Origin: Hydrocarboniphaga sp965279055
GTDB taxonomy: Bacteria; Pseudomonadota; Gammaproteobacteria; Nevskiales; Nevskiaceae
Length of the DNA: 64,000 bases
Direction: 5' to 3'
Assembly: GCF_965279055.1 (NCBI RefSeq)
Contig: NZ_OZ257125.1
Location: 5,009,663-5,073,662 of the forward strand
In this document: piece after piece, positions 29,226 to 37,134 of the stretch
How the letters are laid out: every line of letters begins with the position of its first letter
Numbering within the stretch: the first letter of the stretch is position 1
Made by a program: the position numbers and the translations under genes
The notes under the pieces: generated by a model
The model's database searches: none
What the model was told of the DNA's origin: nothing
The model's input: the letters and a program-made list of their open reading frames with translations, nothing else

Positions 29226-31369
29226 GGCGCGTCTCGGTCGACATCGGCGGCACGTTCACCGACTGCTTCGTCGCCTGGGACGAGCGCTGCATCGAGTCCA
29301 AGGCGCTGACCACGCATCAGAACCTGGCGCTGGGCTTCAACGAGGCGCTGGGCAATGCCTGCAAGACGCTGCAGCTCAGCGAGCGCGAGCTGCTGTCGCA
29401 GGTGGATTCGGTGCGCTACGCGACCACGCTCGGCACCAATGCACTGATCGAGCGCAAGGGGCCGCGGCTCGGCCTGCTGACCACGGCCGGCTACAAGTCC
29501 TCGGTGCCGCTGTCGCGCGCCAAGGGCTACGGCGTCGGCCTGTCGCACCAGCAGCAGATGGACGTGCCGAACGCGCAGCGGCCCGATCCTATCGTGCCGA
29601 TCCCGATGATCTTCGAGGTACGCGAGCGCATCGACTTTGCCGGCGACGTGGTCATGGAGCTGGACGAGGACGACCTACGCGACAAGATCCGCCAGCTGGT
29701 CGACAAGGGCGCGGAAGCGATCGTCGTCGTGCTCGCCAATTCGGTGGTCAACGCGGCACACGAACTGCGCGTGCGCGAAGTGTTTCTCGAAGAATATCCG
29801 GGGCACATGCTCGGTGCGATTCCGATGCTGCTGTCGCACCAGGTCGCCGGGCGCAAGGGCGAATACGTGCGCGCGATGTCGACGATCATGGACGGCTTCC
29901 TGCACCAGGCGATGTATCACGGCCTCGGCACGCTGGAGCTGAACCTGCGCAACGCCGGCTACGACAAGCCGATGCTGTGCAATCACAATTCCGGCGGCAT
30001 GGCGCAGCTCAATTCGACCGACGCGCTGCAGACCGTGCATTCCGGCCCGGTGTCGGGCATCGCCGCCAGCGAGCATCTCGCGCTTCAGGCCGAGCTCGGC
30101 AACATCGTCGCCACCGACATGGGCGGCACCAGCTTCGACATCGGCATCGTCGTCGAAGGCGGCGTCAAGCATTACGACTTCAATCCGGTGATCGAGCGCT
30201 GGATGGTCAGCGTGCCGATGGTGCACCTGGTCACGCTCGGTGCCGGCGGCGGCTCGATCTGCCGCTACGACCGCATGTTCCAGACCGTGCAGGTCGGCCC
30301 CGAATCGGCCGGCTCCGATCCGGGCCCGGCCTGCTACGACCGCGGCGGCATGCGGCCGACCGTGACCGACGCCGATCTGCTGCTCGGCTATCTGGATCCG
30401 GCGAACTACGCCGGTGGCCACATCAAGCTCAATCCACGGCGCTCCCGGCAGGCGGTCGAGGAACATCTGGCCGATGAACTCGATCTGGACGTGATCGCCT
30501 GCGCCAAGCTGATCCGCGCCACCGTCGATGCCAACATGGCCAACGGTATCGCACGCGAGCTGCGCACACGCGGCTACGAGCCGGAGAATTTCACCACGCT
30601 GGCCTACGGCGGCAACGGCCCGCTGCATGCCTGCGGTATCGCGCGTGCACTGGGCGTCAGGCGCATCCTGGCGCCGCCGTTCGCATCGGTGTTCTCGGCA
30701 GTCGGCGCCGGCAACATGAGCCAGCTGCACATCCACGAAATGAGCGCTTGGACACCGCTGTTCGACGCCAACCAGCGCCGCTTCTTTTCCGACTATGCGC
30801 GCTTCAACGGCATCGTCGAGGAGCTGGAGCGGCGCGGCCGCGAGGATCTGGTACGGCAGGGCTTCGAGCCGGCGCAGATCCGCTATCAGCTCGAACTCGA
30901 CATGCGCTACGGCAACCAGCGCGTCGAGACGGCGGTGGTCACCGAACTCAATCGCATCAGCCAGCCGCGCGACGTGCTGATGCTGATCGAGCAGTTCCAC
31001 CTGCGCTACGGCGAGCGCTTCGGCAAGGGCAGCCAGACGCCGGAGGCCGGCGTGCGCATCAACACCATCCGGGTGCGCGCCTACGTCGAGAATCCGGGTA
31101 TTTCGTTCAAGGGCATCAAGCCGTCGGCGACACGCCTCGCGCCCCCCGCCGCCGTGGGCGAGCGGAAGTGCCACTTCGTCGGCCATGACGGCGCGCAGAC
31201 GACCGCGATCTACGACGACACCGCGCTGCGGCCCGGCACCGCGATCGACGGTCCGGCGATCGTCGTCACCCGCGCGACCACTTACCTGGTCGAGCCGGGC
31301 TGGCGCTTTCAGGCGGCAGGACAGAACGCGGTGTGGTTCACGATGATCGAATCAGGAGACACGGTATGA
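29222..31369 (+). CDS. HyuA-like subunit of an ATP-dependent ketone carboxylase (second copy)
   Basis: A protein of 715 residues, hydantoinase A/oxoprolinase A family. The canonical first phosphate loop DIGGTFTDCF lies at about 6-15. YATTLGTNALIERKGPRLG follows, then CNHNSGGMAQLNSTDALQT, the second nucleotide loop TDMGGTSFDIGIV, and the C-terminal acetone-carboxylase-type domain. It probably phosphorylates the enolised ketone and bicarbonate using ATP. ATG 29222 is coupled to the gamma gene (ATGA), and the end is coupled to the HyuB gene (ATGA). It resembles the acetone-carboxylase beta and acetophenone-carboxylase alpha-type subunits; exact orthology needs a tree. Confidence 0.88.
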   Translation: MRRVSVDIGGTFTDCFVAWDERCIESKALTTHQNLALGFNEALGNACKTLQLSERELLSQVDSVRYATTLGTNALIERKGPRLGLLTTAGYKSSVPLSRAKGYGVGLSHQQQMDVPNAQRPDPIVPIPMIFEVRERIDFAGDVVMELDEDDLRDKIRQLVDKGAEAIVVVLANSVVNAAHELRVREVFLEEYPGHMLGAIPMLLSHQVAGRKGEYVRAMSTIMDGFLHQAMYHGLGTLELNLRNAGYDKPMLCNHNSGGMAQLNSTDALQTVHSGPVSGIAASEHLALQAELGNIVATDMGGTSFDIGIVVEGGVKHYDFNPVIERWMVSVPMVHLVTLGAGGGSICRYDRMFQTVQVGPESAGSDPGPACYDRGGMRPTVTDADLLLGYLDPANYAGGHIKLNPRRSRQAVEEHLADELDLDVIACAKLIRATVDANMANGIARELRTRGYEPENFTTLAYGGNGPLHACGIARALGVRRILAPPFASVFSAVGAGNMSQLHIHEMSAWTPLFDANQRRFFSDYARFNGIVEELERRGREDLVRQGFEPAQIRYQLELDMRYGNQRVETAVVTELNRISQPRDVLMLIEQFHLRYGERFGKGSQTPEAGVRINTIRVRAYVENPGISFKGIKPSATRLAPPAAVGERKCHFVGHDGAQTTAIYDDTALRPGTAIDGPAIVVTRATTYLVEPGWRFQAAGQNAVWFTMIESGDTV

Positions 31370-33624
31370 ACGACCTTGGCGCCGACGCCGGGCAGCAGGC
31401 GCTGCTCGACCAGTTTCTGGTGCAGAACAAGCTGTTTTTCGCTCCCGATCCCGCGATCATGGAAAACCACCGCATCGAGCCGCGCAGCGCCGTCGAGGAG
31501 CGGCTGCTGAGCGCTCCGGTCGATCCGCACAAGGTCAACGAAGTGCGCGGCCTGATCGTTGCCGCGCTCGACGAAAGCAATACGATGATCGAGCAGATGG
31601 GTGCGGCGCCGGGCGCGAAGTGGGGCGACATGACCACCGCGATCTTCACCGCCGCCGGCGACCAGTCGATGATCGCGCCGCATGGTGTCGGCGGCTTCGC
31701 CGCCGCGGTGTTCTACCCGATCAAGTTCATCAACAAGTACTGGGTCGGCGAGCCTACCGTCGGCGTGCGCGAAGGCGACGGCTTCATCCACAACGACGCG
31801 CGCTACGGCGGTATCCACAACACCGACCAGTCGATGATGATGCCGGTGTTCTGGAACGGCCACATCGTCTGCTGGCTGTCGGCGACGATCCACGAAGGCG
31901 AGAACGGCAGCTGCGAGCCCGGTGGCATGCCGGCCGCGGCCGAAAGCAAGTTCGACGAAGGCCTGAAGATGCCGCCGTTCAAGATCGTGGAGAACTTCGA
32001 GCTGAAGCGCGACCTGGTGACCTTCCTGCAGAACTCGGTACGCGATCCCAAGCTGCAGCTCGAGGACATGAAGGTGCGCCTGCATTCGGTGCTGCGGCTG
32101 CGGCAGCGCGTGCTCAAGGTGCTGGAGGAGCACGGCGAGGAAGCGCTGATCGTGACGCTGCGCAAGCACATCGAGGACGTCGTCGTCGAAGTCAGGCGGC
32201 GCATCCGCGAGCTGCCCGACGGCACCATGCGCTCGATCTCGTTTGCCGACTCGACCTTGCGCGAAAACGTGCTGCTGAAGCTCAACATGGCGATCACCGT
32301 GCAGGGCGAGCGCATGATCGTCGACATGCGCGGCAGTTCGCCGGAGCTGCTGAACCGCTCGATCAACGCGGCGCAGGCCTCGTTCAAGACCATGCTGTTC
32401 ACCGGCTTCATGCAGAACATCTGGCCGGATCTTCCGTTCACGATGGCCGTGTTCACGCCGTTCGACTTCATCTTCGACAGCAACTCGCTGATCAACGGCT
32501 CGTTCGACACGCCGCAGGCGATGAGCCTGATTCCGCTGTTCAAGACCATGACCATCGCCTGCATCCCGATGGCCAAGTTCAACTACAGCCTGCCGCAGCG
32601 CTACACCGCGATCGTCGCGCCGCAGTACGATCAGCCGGCGACGCTGATCTACGGCGGCCTGACCCAGCACGGCGAATACGTCGGCAATTTCTGCGCGGAC
32701 ATCAACGGCATGGGGCAGGGCGGCCGCGGCCATCGCGATGGCGAGCATTCGGTGTCGCCGCCTTTCGCCGCGCATTGCGACCTCGGCGAGATCGAGCTGA
32801 TGGAAGAGGACCTGCCGATGGTGCGGCTCGGCGCGTTCACGCTGGCGCGCGACCGTGTCGGTTTCGGCAAGATGCGCAGCGGCCTGGGTTACGAGCAGAT
32901 CCATACCTTCCGCCGCTCGGGCCTGTGGGGCTTCATGACCGGCTGCTCGGGCTCGCTGTTCTCGTCGGCGATGCCGCTCTTCGGCGGTTACGCTTCGCCG
33001 ACTTATCCGCTGTGCAAGATCAAGGGCATCAACATCTTCGACGAGCTGAAGAAGAATCCGGAGAAATTCAGCTTCGATCTGATCGAGCTGATGAACACGC
33101 AGCCGTTCGAGAACGCGAGTTACTCGACGCACAACATGGGCATGACCTTCGAGCTGGCGCAGCCCGGCGAGCTGTACATGATGTGCCAGGGCGCCGGCGG
33201 CGGTTACGGCGACGTGCTGCAGCGTGATCCGGCGCAGGTGATGCAGGACATCGAGGAAGACCTGATCTCGGCCGGTACCGCGCGCGACATCTACAAGGTC
33301 GCGTTCGATCCGGCGAGCCGCATCGTCGATGCCGACGCCACCAGGACAATGCGCGCCGACGAGAGGCGCGCGCGCATCGCCCGCGGCAAGCCCTACGACG
33401 ACTTCGTCAAGACCTGGGTCACGCCCGAGCCGCCGTCGAACCTGCCGTACATGGGTGCCTGGGACGACCCCGGCGTGGTCTACGGCATCCAGGCCGGGCA
33501 ACGCGTGACGATGCCGGGCGCGGCCCTGCAGAGCCAGTTCATGCTCAACCCCAAGGACGTGCTGATCGCGTCGCTGCAGGCGGAAAACCAGGCACTGAAG
33601 CGGCGCGTCGCCGCGGCGCTCTGA
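31366..33624 (+). CDS. HyuB-like subunit of an ATP-dependent ketone carboxylase
   Basis: A protein of 752 residues, hydantoinase B/oxoprolinase B family, in the long form typical of acetone carboxylase alpha (about 770) rather than hydantoinase B (about 550). Conserved blocks include KWGDMTTAIFTAAGDQS, IHNTDQSMMMPVFW, DMRGSSPELLN and THNMGMTFELAQPGELY. In the acetone enzyme this subunit carries the metal site where phosphorylated intermediates are joined to a carboxylated product. AGGAG precedes ATG 31366, which overlaps the HyuA stop. The CoA-ligase gene follows after 3 bases. Confidence 0.9.
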   Translation: MNDLGADAGQQALLDQFLVQNKLFFAPDPAIMENHRIEPRSAVEERLLSAPVDPHKVNEVRGLIVAALDESNTMIEQMGAAPGAKWGDMTTAIFTAAGDQSMIAPHGVGGFAAAVFYPIKFINKYWVGEPTVGVREGDGFIHNDARYGGIHNTDQSMMMPVFWNGHIVCWLSATIHEGENGSCEPGGMPAAAESKFDEGLKMPPFKIVENFELKRDLVTFLQNSVRDPKLQLEDMKVRLHSVLRLRQRVLKVLEEHGEEALIVTLRKHIEDVVVEVRRRIRELPDGTMRSISFADSTLRENVLLKLNMAITVQGERMIVDMRGSSPELLNRSINAAQASFKTMLFTGFMQNIWPDLPFTMAVFTPFDFIFDSNSLINGSFDTPQAMSLIPLFKTMTIACIPMAKFNYSLPQRYTAIVAPQYDQPATLIYGGLTQHGEYVGNFCADINGMGQGGRGHRDGEHSVSPPFAAHCDLGEIELMEEDLPMVRLGAFTLARDRVGFGKMRSGLGYEQIHTFRRSGLWGFMTGCSGSLFSSAMPLFGGYASPTYPLCKIKGINIFDELKKNPEKFSFDLIELMNTQPFENASYSTHNMGMTFELAQPGELYMMCQGAGGGYGDVLQRDPAQVMQDIEEDLISAGTARDIYKVAFDPASRIVDADATRTMRADERRARIARGKPYDDFVKTWVTPEPPSNLPYMGAWDDPGVVYGIQAGQRVTMPGAALQSQFMLNPKDVLIASLQAENQALKRRVAAAL

Positions 33625-33627
33625 GCG

Positions 33628-35640
33628 ATGAGCGTCGTCGAAGGCGAACTGCTGTGGACGCCGCGCGCGGAGTTCGCGGCGTGCTCGAACATGGCCGCTT
33701 ACATGCGATGGCTGCAGCGTGAGCGCGGCCTGCATTTCGCCGACTACGACGCGCTGTGGCAATGGTCGGTCAGCGACATCGAGGCGTTCTGGTCGTCGTT
33801 GTGGACCTACTTCGACATCGCCGCCGACGGCGAGATCACGCGCGTGCTCGATCAGCCGTCGATGGAAAAGGCGCGCTGGTTCGCCGGCGTGCGCGTCAAC
33901 TACGCCGAGCACCTGCTGCGCTACGAAGCGCGCGCGCGGCCGGACGAGATCGCGGTCCACCATCAGACGGAGAATCGCGCGCTGTCGCGCATCAGCTGGC
34001 AGCAGCTCGGCGCGCAGGTGCGCGTGCTGGCGACGCGGCTGCGCGCGACCGGCCTGCAGCCGGGCGACCGCGTGGTGTCGTACATGCCCAACGTGCCGGA
34101 GACCACGGTGGCGATGCTGGCGACGCTGGCGATCGGCGCGGTGTGGTCGTCGGCGGCGCCGGAGTTCGGCACGCGCACCGTGATCGAGCGTTTTGCGCAG
34201 ATCGAGCCGAAGCTGATCTTCGTCTGCGACGGCTATCGCTTCGCCGGCAAGGACTACGATCGCCGCGCGGAAGTGGCGCAGATCGTCGCCGGCCTGCCGA
34301 GCCTGGGCCATGTGGTGTGGCTGCCGTATCTGCGCCCCGACGACGCCACGCCGCCGGTGCCCGGCGCGCTGGCCTGGAGCGAGATGCTGTCGGGCCCGCC
34401 GGTGGCGCGCGCCGCGTTCCGTTACGAGCGCGTCGACAACACGCACCCGCTATGGGTGATGTTTTCGTCGGGCACCACTGGCCTGCCGAAAGCCATCGTG
34501 CATAGCCACGGCGGCCAGCTGATCGAGCATCTGAAGCTGATGACGTTTCACTTCAATCTCGGCCCCGGCGGCGTGATGTTTTTCTACAGCACCACCGGCT
34601 GGACGATGTACAACCTGCTGGTCGCGGCGCTTTTGACCGGCGCCGCGATCGTGCAGTACGACGGCAGCCCGATGCATCCGGCGCCGGATTTCCTGTGGTC
34701 GCTGGCGGCGGCAACGCGCACCACCAACTTCGGCGCCAGCCCGACGTTCGTGCAGATCATGGAGAAGGCCGGCCTGCGGCCCTGCGATGGTTTCGACCTG
34801 TCGGCGCTGGAGTCGGTGCTGGTCGCCGGCGCGCCCTGCACGCCGGAAACCTTCAAGTGGTTCTACGACCACGTGCGCGCCGATCTCTGGGTCACGTCGC
34901 AGTCCGGCGGCACCGAAGTCGGCAGCGCCTTCGTCGGCGCCAGCCCGACCCTGCCGGTGCATGCGGGCGAAATCCAGGCGCGCTGCCTGGGCATGGCGAT
35001 CGAGGCCTGGAGCGACGACGGTGTGGCGCTGGTCGACCAGGTCGGCGAGCTGGTCTGCACGAAGCCGTTTCCGTCGATGCCGCTGTACTTCTTCAACGAT
35101 GCCGACGGCGCGCGCTATCACGAGGCGTATTTCGCGGTATTCGCCGATGTCTGGCGTCACGGTGATTTCATCAAGATCAACCGGCGCGGCGGCTGCTACA
35201 TCTATGGCCGCAGCGATTCGACCTTGAACCGCTTCGGCGTGCGCATCGGCACCGCGGAGATCTATCGCGCGGTCGAGCAGGTCGACGCGGTGGCGGACAG
35301 CCTGGTGGTCTGCTGCGAGCTGGAAGGCGGCAGATTCTTCATGCCGCTGTTCGTCAGGCTCAAGGCCGGATACGAGCTGGAGGCGGCGACCGCAGCGATC
35401 AACGAGCGGCTGAGACTCGATTGCAGCCCGCGCCATGTGCCCGACCGGATCTATGCCGTCGACGAGATTCCCTACACCCTCACCGGCAAGAAAATGGAAG
35501 TGCCGGTGCGCAAGATCCTGATGGGCTGGCCTCCGGCGCAGGCCGCGAGCCGTGACGCCATGCTGAATCCGCAGGCCATCGACTTCTTCGTCGAGTTCGC
35601 CGAGGCGCAGCAACATTACAGCCGGCCGCGCCGCGCTTGA
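33628..35640 (+). CDS. Acetoacetyl-CoA-synthetase-like 3-oxoacid CoA ligase
   Basis: A protein of 670 residues, ANL superfamily. The AMP-binding P-loop MFSSGTTGLPKAIVHSHGG (near 277-295) precedes the adenylate motif YGRSDSTLNRFGVRIG and the C-terminal catalytic Lys in TGKKMEVPVRKIL. It has the acetoacetyl-CoA synthetase length and N-terminal ACAS domain. Placed 3 bases after the carboxylase, it would activate the 3-oxoacid product (acetoacetate from acetone, or an aryl/alkyl homologue such as benzoylacetate) to its CoA ester for thiolysis. The same arrangement exists in the acetophenone pathway. Substrate identity is not readable from sequence. Confidence 0.9.
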   Translation: MSVVEGELLWTPRAEFAACSNMAAYMRWLQRERGLHFADYDALWQWSVSDIEAFWSSLWTYFDIAADGEITRVLDQPSMEKARWFAGVRVNYAEHLLRYEARARPDEIAVHHQTENRALSRISWQQLGAQVRVLATRLRATGLQPGDRVVSYMPNVPETTVAMLATLAIGAVWSSAAPEFGTRTVIERFAQIEPKLIFVCDGYRFAGKDYDRRAEVAQIVAGLPSLGHVVWLPYLRPDDATPPVPGALAWSEMLSGPPVARAAFRYERVDNTHPLWVMFSSGTTGLPKAIVHSHGGQLIEHLKLMTFHFNLGPGGVMFFYSTTGWTMYNLLVAALLTGAAIVQYDGSPMHPAPDFLWSLAAATRTTNFGASPTFVQIMEKAGLRPCDGFDLSALESVLVAGAPCTPETFKWFYDHVRADLWVTSQSGGTEVGSAFVGASPTLPVHAGEIQARCLGMAIEAWSDDGVALVDQVGELVCTKPFPSMPLYFFNDADGARYHEAYFAVFADVWRHGDFIKINRRGGCYIYGRSDSTLNRFGVRIGTAEIYRAVEQVDAVADSLVVCCELEGGRFFMPLFVRLKAGYELEAATAAINERLRLDCSPRHVPDRIYAVDEIPYTLTGKKMEVPVRKILMGWPPAQAASRDAMLNPQAIDFFVEFAEAQQHYSRPRRA

Positions 35641-35817
35641 GCGCGACGCCGCCGGCTGGGAAAATCAGCGCGACCTGGGCGTGACCATGCGCGCGACGCC
35701 GCGCTCGCACGGCGGCGCGCGCGGCCATGGCACCGAACTTGCGGTTCTGGCGGCATGCGTTGCCCCGTTGCGCCGAGGTCACGCCACGTCCCTGCCGAGC
35801 CGATCGAGAGAGCCCGA

Positions 35818-37038
35818 ATGCCGCCCAGCCTGTCCAAATCGCCCGCCAAGCCCGGCATGAACGGCCTGGTGCTGACTGCGGGCGGCGCGCGCGGCGCCTA
35901 CCAGGCCGGTGTGCTCAAGCGCATCGGCGAGGTGCGCGGCCTGCGCGACAAGCCCTCGCCGTTTCCTATCGTCACCGGCGCTTCGGCCGGCGCGATCAAT
36001 GGCGCGTGCATGGCGGCCTATTCCGCGAATTTCGGCGAGGCCACGTCGCAGCTGGCGAAGCTGTGGTCGCAGCTGAAGATGACCGACGTGGTGCGCACCG
36101 ACACCCGCTCGCTGGCGCGCAACGTCGCCAAGATTGCCGCGGACTTCACCATCGGCGCGGTCATCGGCGCCGGGCGCACCGCGTCGCTGCTGGACGCGGC
36201 GCCGCTACTCAAGTTCCTGACCCGCTCGCTGCCGGTCAACGGTATTCGCGACGCGATCACCAACGGCCATCTGTACGCGCTGGCGATCACCGCGACCGGC
36301 TATCACTCCGGCCGTGCGTTTACCTTCATCGAAGGCCGCGAAGGCCATCCGACCTGGCAGAAAAGCCGCCGCGTCGCGCTGCAGGCGACGATTACGCCGC
36401 AGCATGTCTGCGCCTCGGCCGCGATTCCGCTGGTGTTTCAGCCGGTGCCGCTGGTGGCCGCTGGCGTCACCGCTTATTTCGGCGACGGCGCGATGCGCCT
36501 GACCACGCCGCTGAGCCCGGCGATCCGCCTCGGCGCCGCCAAGCTGTTCGCGATCGGCATCCGCTCGCAGGCCGCGGCCGGTGACCTGCTGCGCGCGGAG
36601 ATGGCGCCGGCGGCAGCGGGCGAGACCTTGCGTCGTCCGCCGCTGTCGCAGATCTGCGGTGTCTTCCTGAACGCGATTTTTCTCGATCACCTCGACGCCG
36701 ACCTCGAACATCTGAAGCGCATGAACGAGCTGATCGGCGCCTACCAGGCGGTGTCTCACCGTGCAGCGGCGGTCGAGGTCAGCGAGCCGATGCGCATCGT
36801 CCATCCGCTGAGCATCGCGCCCTCGGAAGATCTGGCGGTCGTCGCCAAGACGCTGGCGCATCGCATGCCGCGCACGATCCGTTTCGCGATGGAAGGCCTC
36901 GGCACGCCGGACGCGCAGAGCGCGGATCTGCTGAGCTATCTGCTGTTCGATTCCGCCTTCACGCGCGAGCTGATTTCGATCGGCTATCGCGACGCGAGTG
37001 CGCGCATCGATGAGATCGAGGCGTTTTTGCGCGCTTGA
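35818..37038 (+). CDS. Patatin-like phospholipase
   Basis: A protein of 406 residues. The oxyanion loop TAGGARGAYQAGVL (about 18-31) precedes the nucleophile elbow GASAGAING (about 60-68) and the catalytic-dyad Asp in FGDGAMR (about 221-227). A C-terminal region of unknown role follows. It is a cytoplasmic or membrane-associated serine acyl hydrolase acting on phospholipids or lipid esters. No signal peptide. ATG 35818 is preferred to the upstream GTG because the family begins close to the GG-rich loop. The 177 bases separating it from the ligase gene show no feature that I can name, so co-transcription is uncertain. Confidence 0.87.
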   Translation: MPPSLSKSPAKPGMNGLVLTAGGARGAYQAGVLKRIGEVRGLRDKPSPFPIVTGASAGAINGACMAAYSANFGEATSQLAKLWSQLKMTDVVRTDTRSLARNVAKIAADFTIGAVIGAGRTASLLDAAPLLKFLTRSLPVNGIRDAITNGHLYALAITATGYHSGRAFTFIEGREGHPTWQKSRRVALQATITPQHVCASAAIPLVFQPVPLVAAGVTAYFGDGAMRLTTPLSPAIRLGAAKLFAIGIRSQAAAGDLLRAEMAPAAAGETLRRPPLSQICGVFLNAIFLDHLDADLEHLKRMNELIGAYQAVSHRAAAVEVSEPMRIVHPLSIAPSEDLAVVAKTLAHRMPRTIRFAMEGLGTPDAQSADLLSYLLFDSAFTRELISIGYRDASARIDEIEAFLRA

Positions 37039-37059
37039 CGGTGCCGGTGCGCCGGCCTT

Positions 37060-37127
37060 TGTAGGAGCGGACCCTGTCCGCGACCGAGGCTTCCAGGGCA
37101 CAGTCGCGGACAGGGTCCGCTCCTACA
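37060..37127. repeat. TGTAGGAGC-type 25-base inverted repeat at a convergent junction
   Basis: Perfect 25-base arms (37060-37084 and 37103-37127) with an 18-base spacer. The outer ends read TGTAGGAGCGG and its complement, a repeat type common in pseudomonads and xanthomonads. It lies exactly between the converging patatin and glgB genes and may end both transcripts. Confidence 0.85.
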
Positions 37128-37134
37128 GCTTGTC

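Noticed and set aside
26821..33624. Hydantoinase/N-methylhydantoinase or 5-oxoprolinase operon
   Set aside because: The zinc-ribbon gamma subunit and the long HyuB form occur with ketone carboxylases, and the CoA ligase fits a 3-oxoacid product.
31309..34446. Long minus-strand open frame opposite the HyuB and CoA-ligase genes
   Set aside because: Antisense artefact of high GC; the + strand carries recognisable catalytic motifs throughout.
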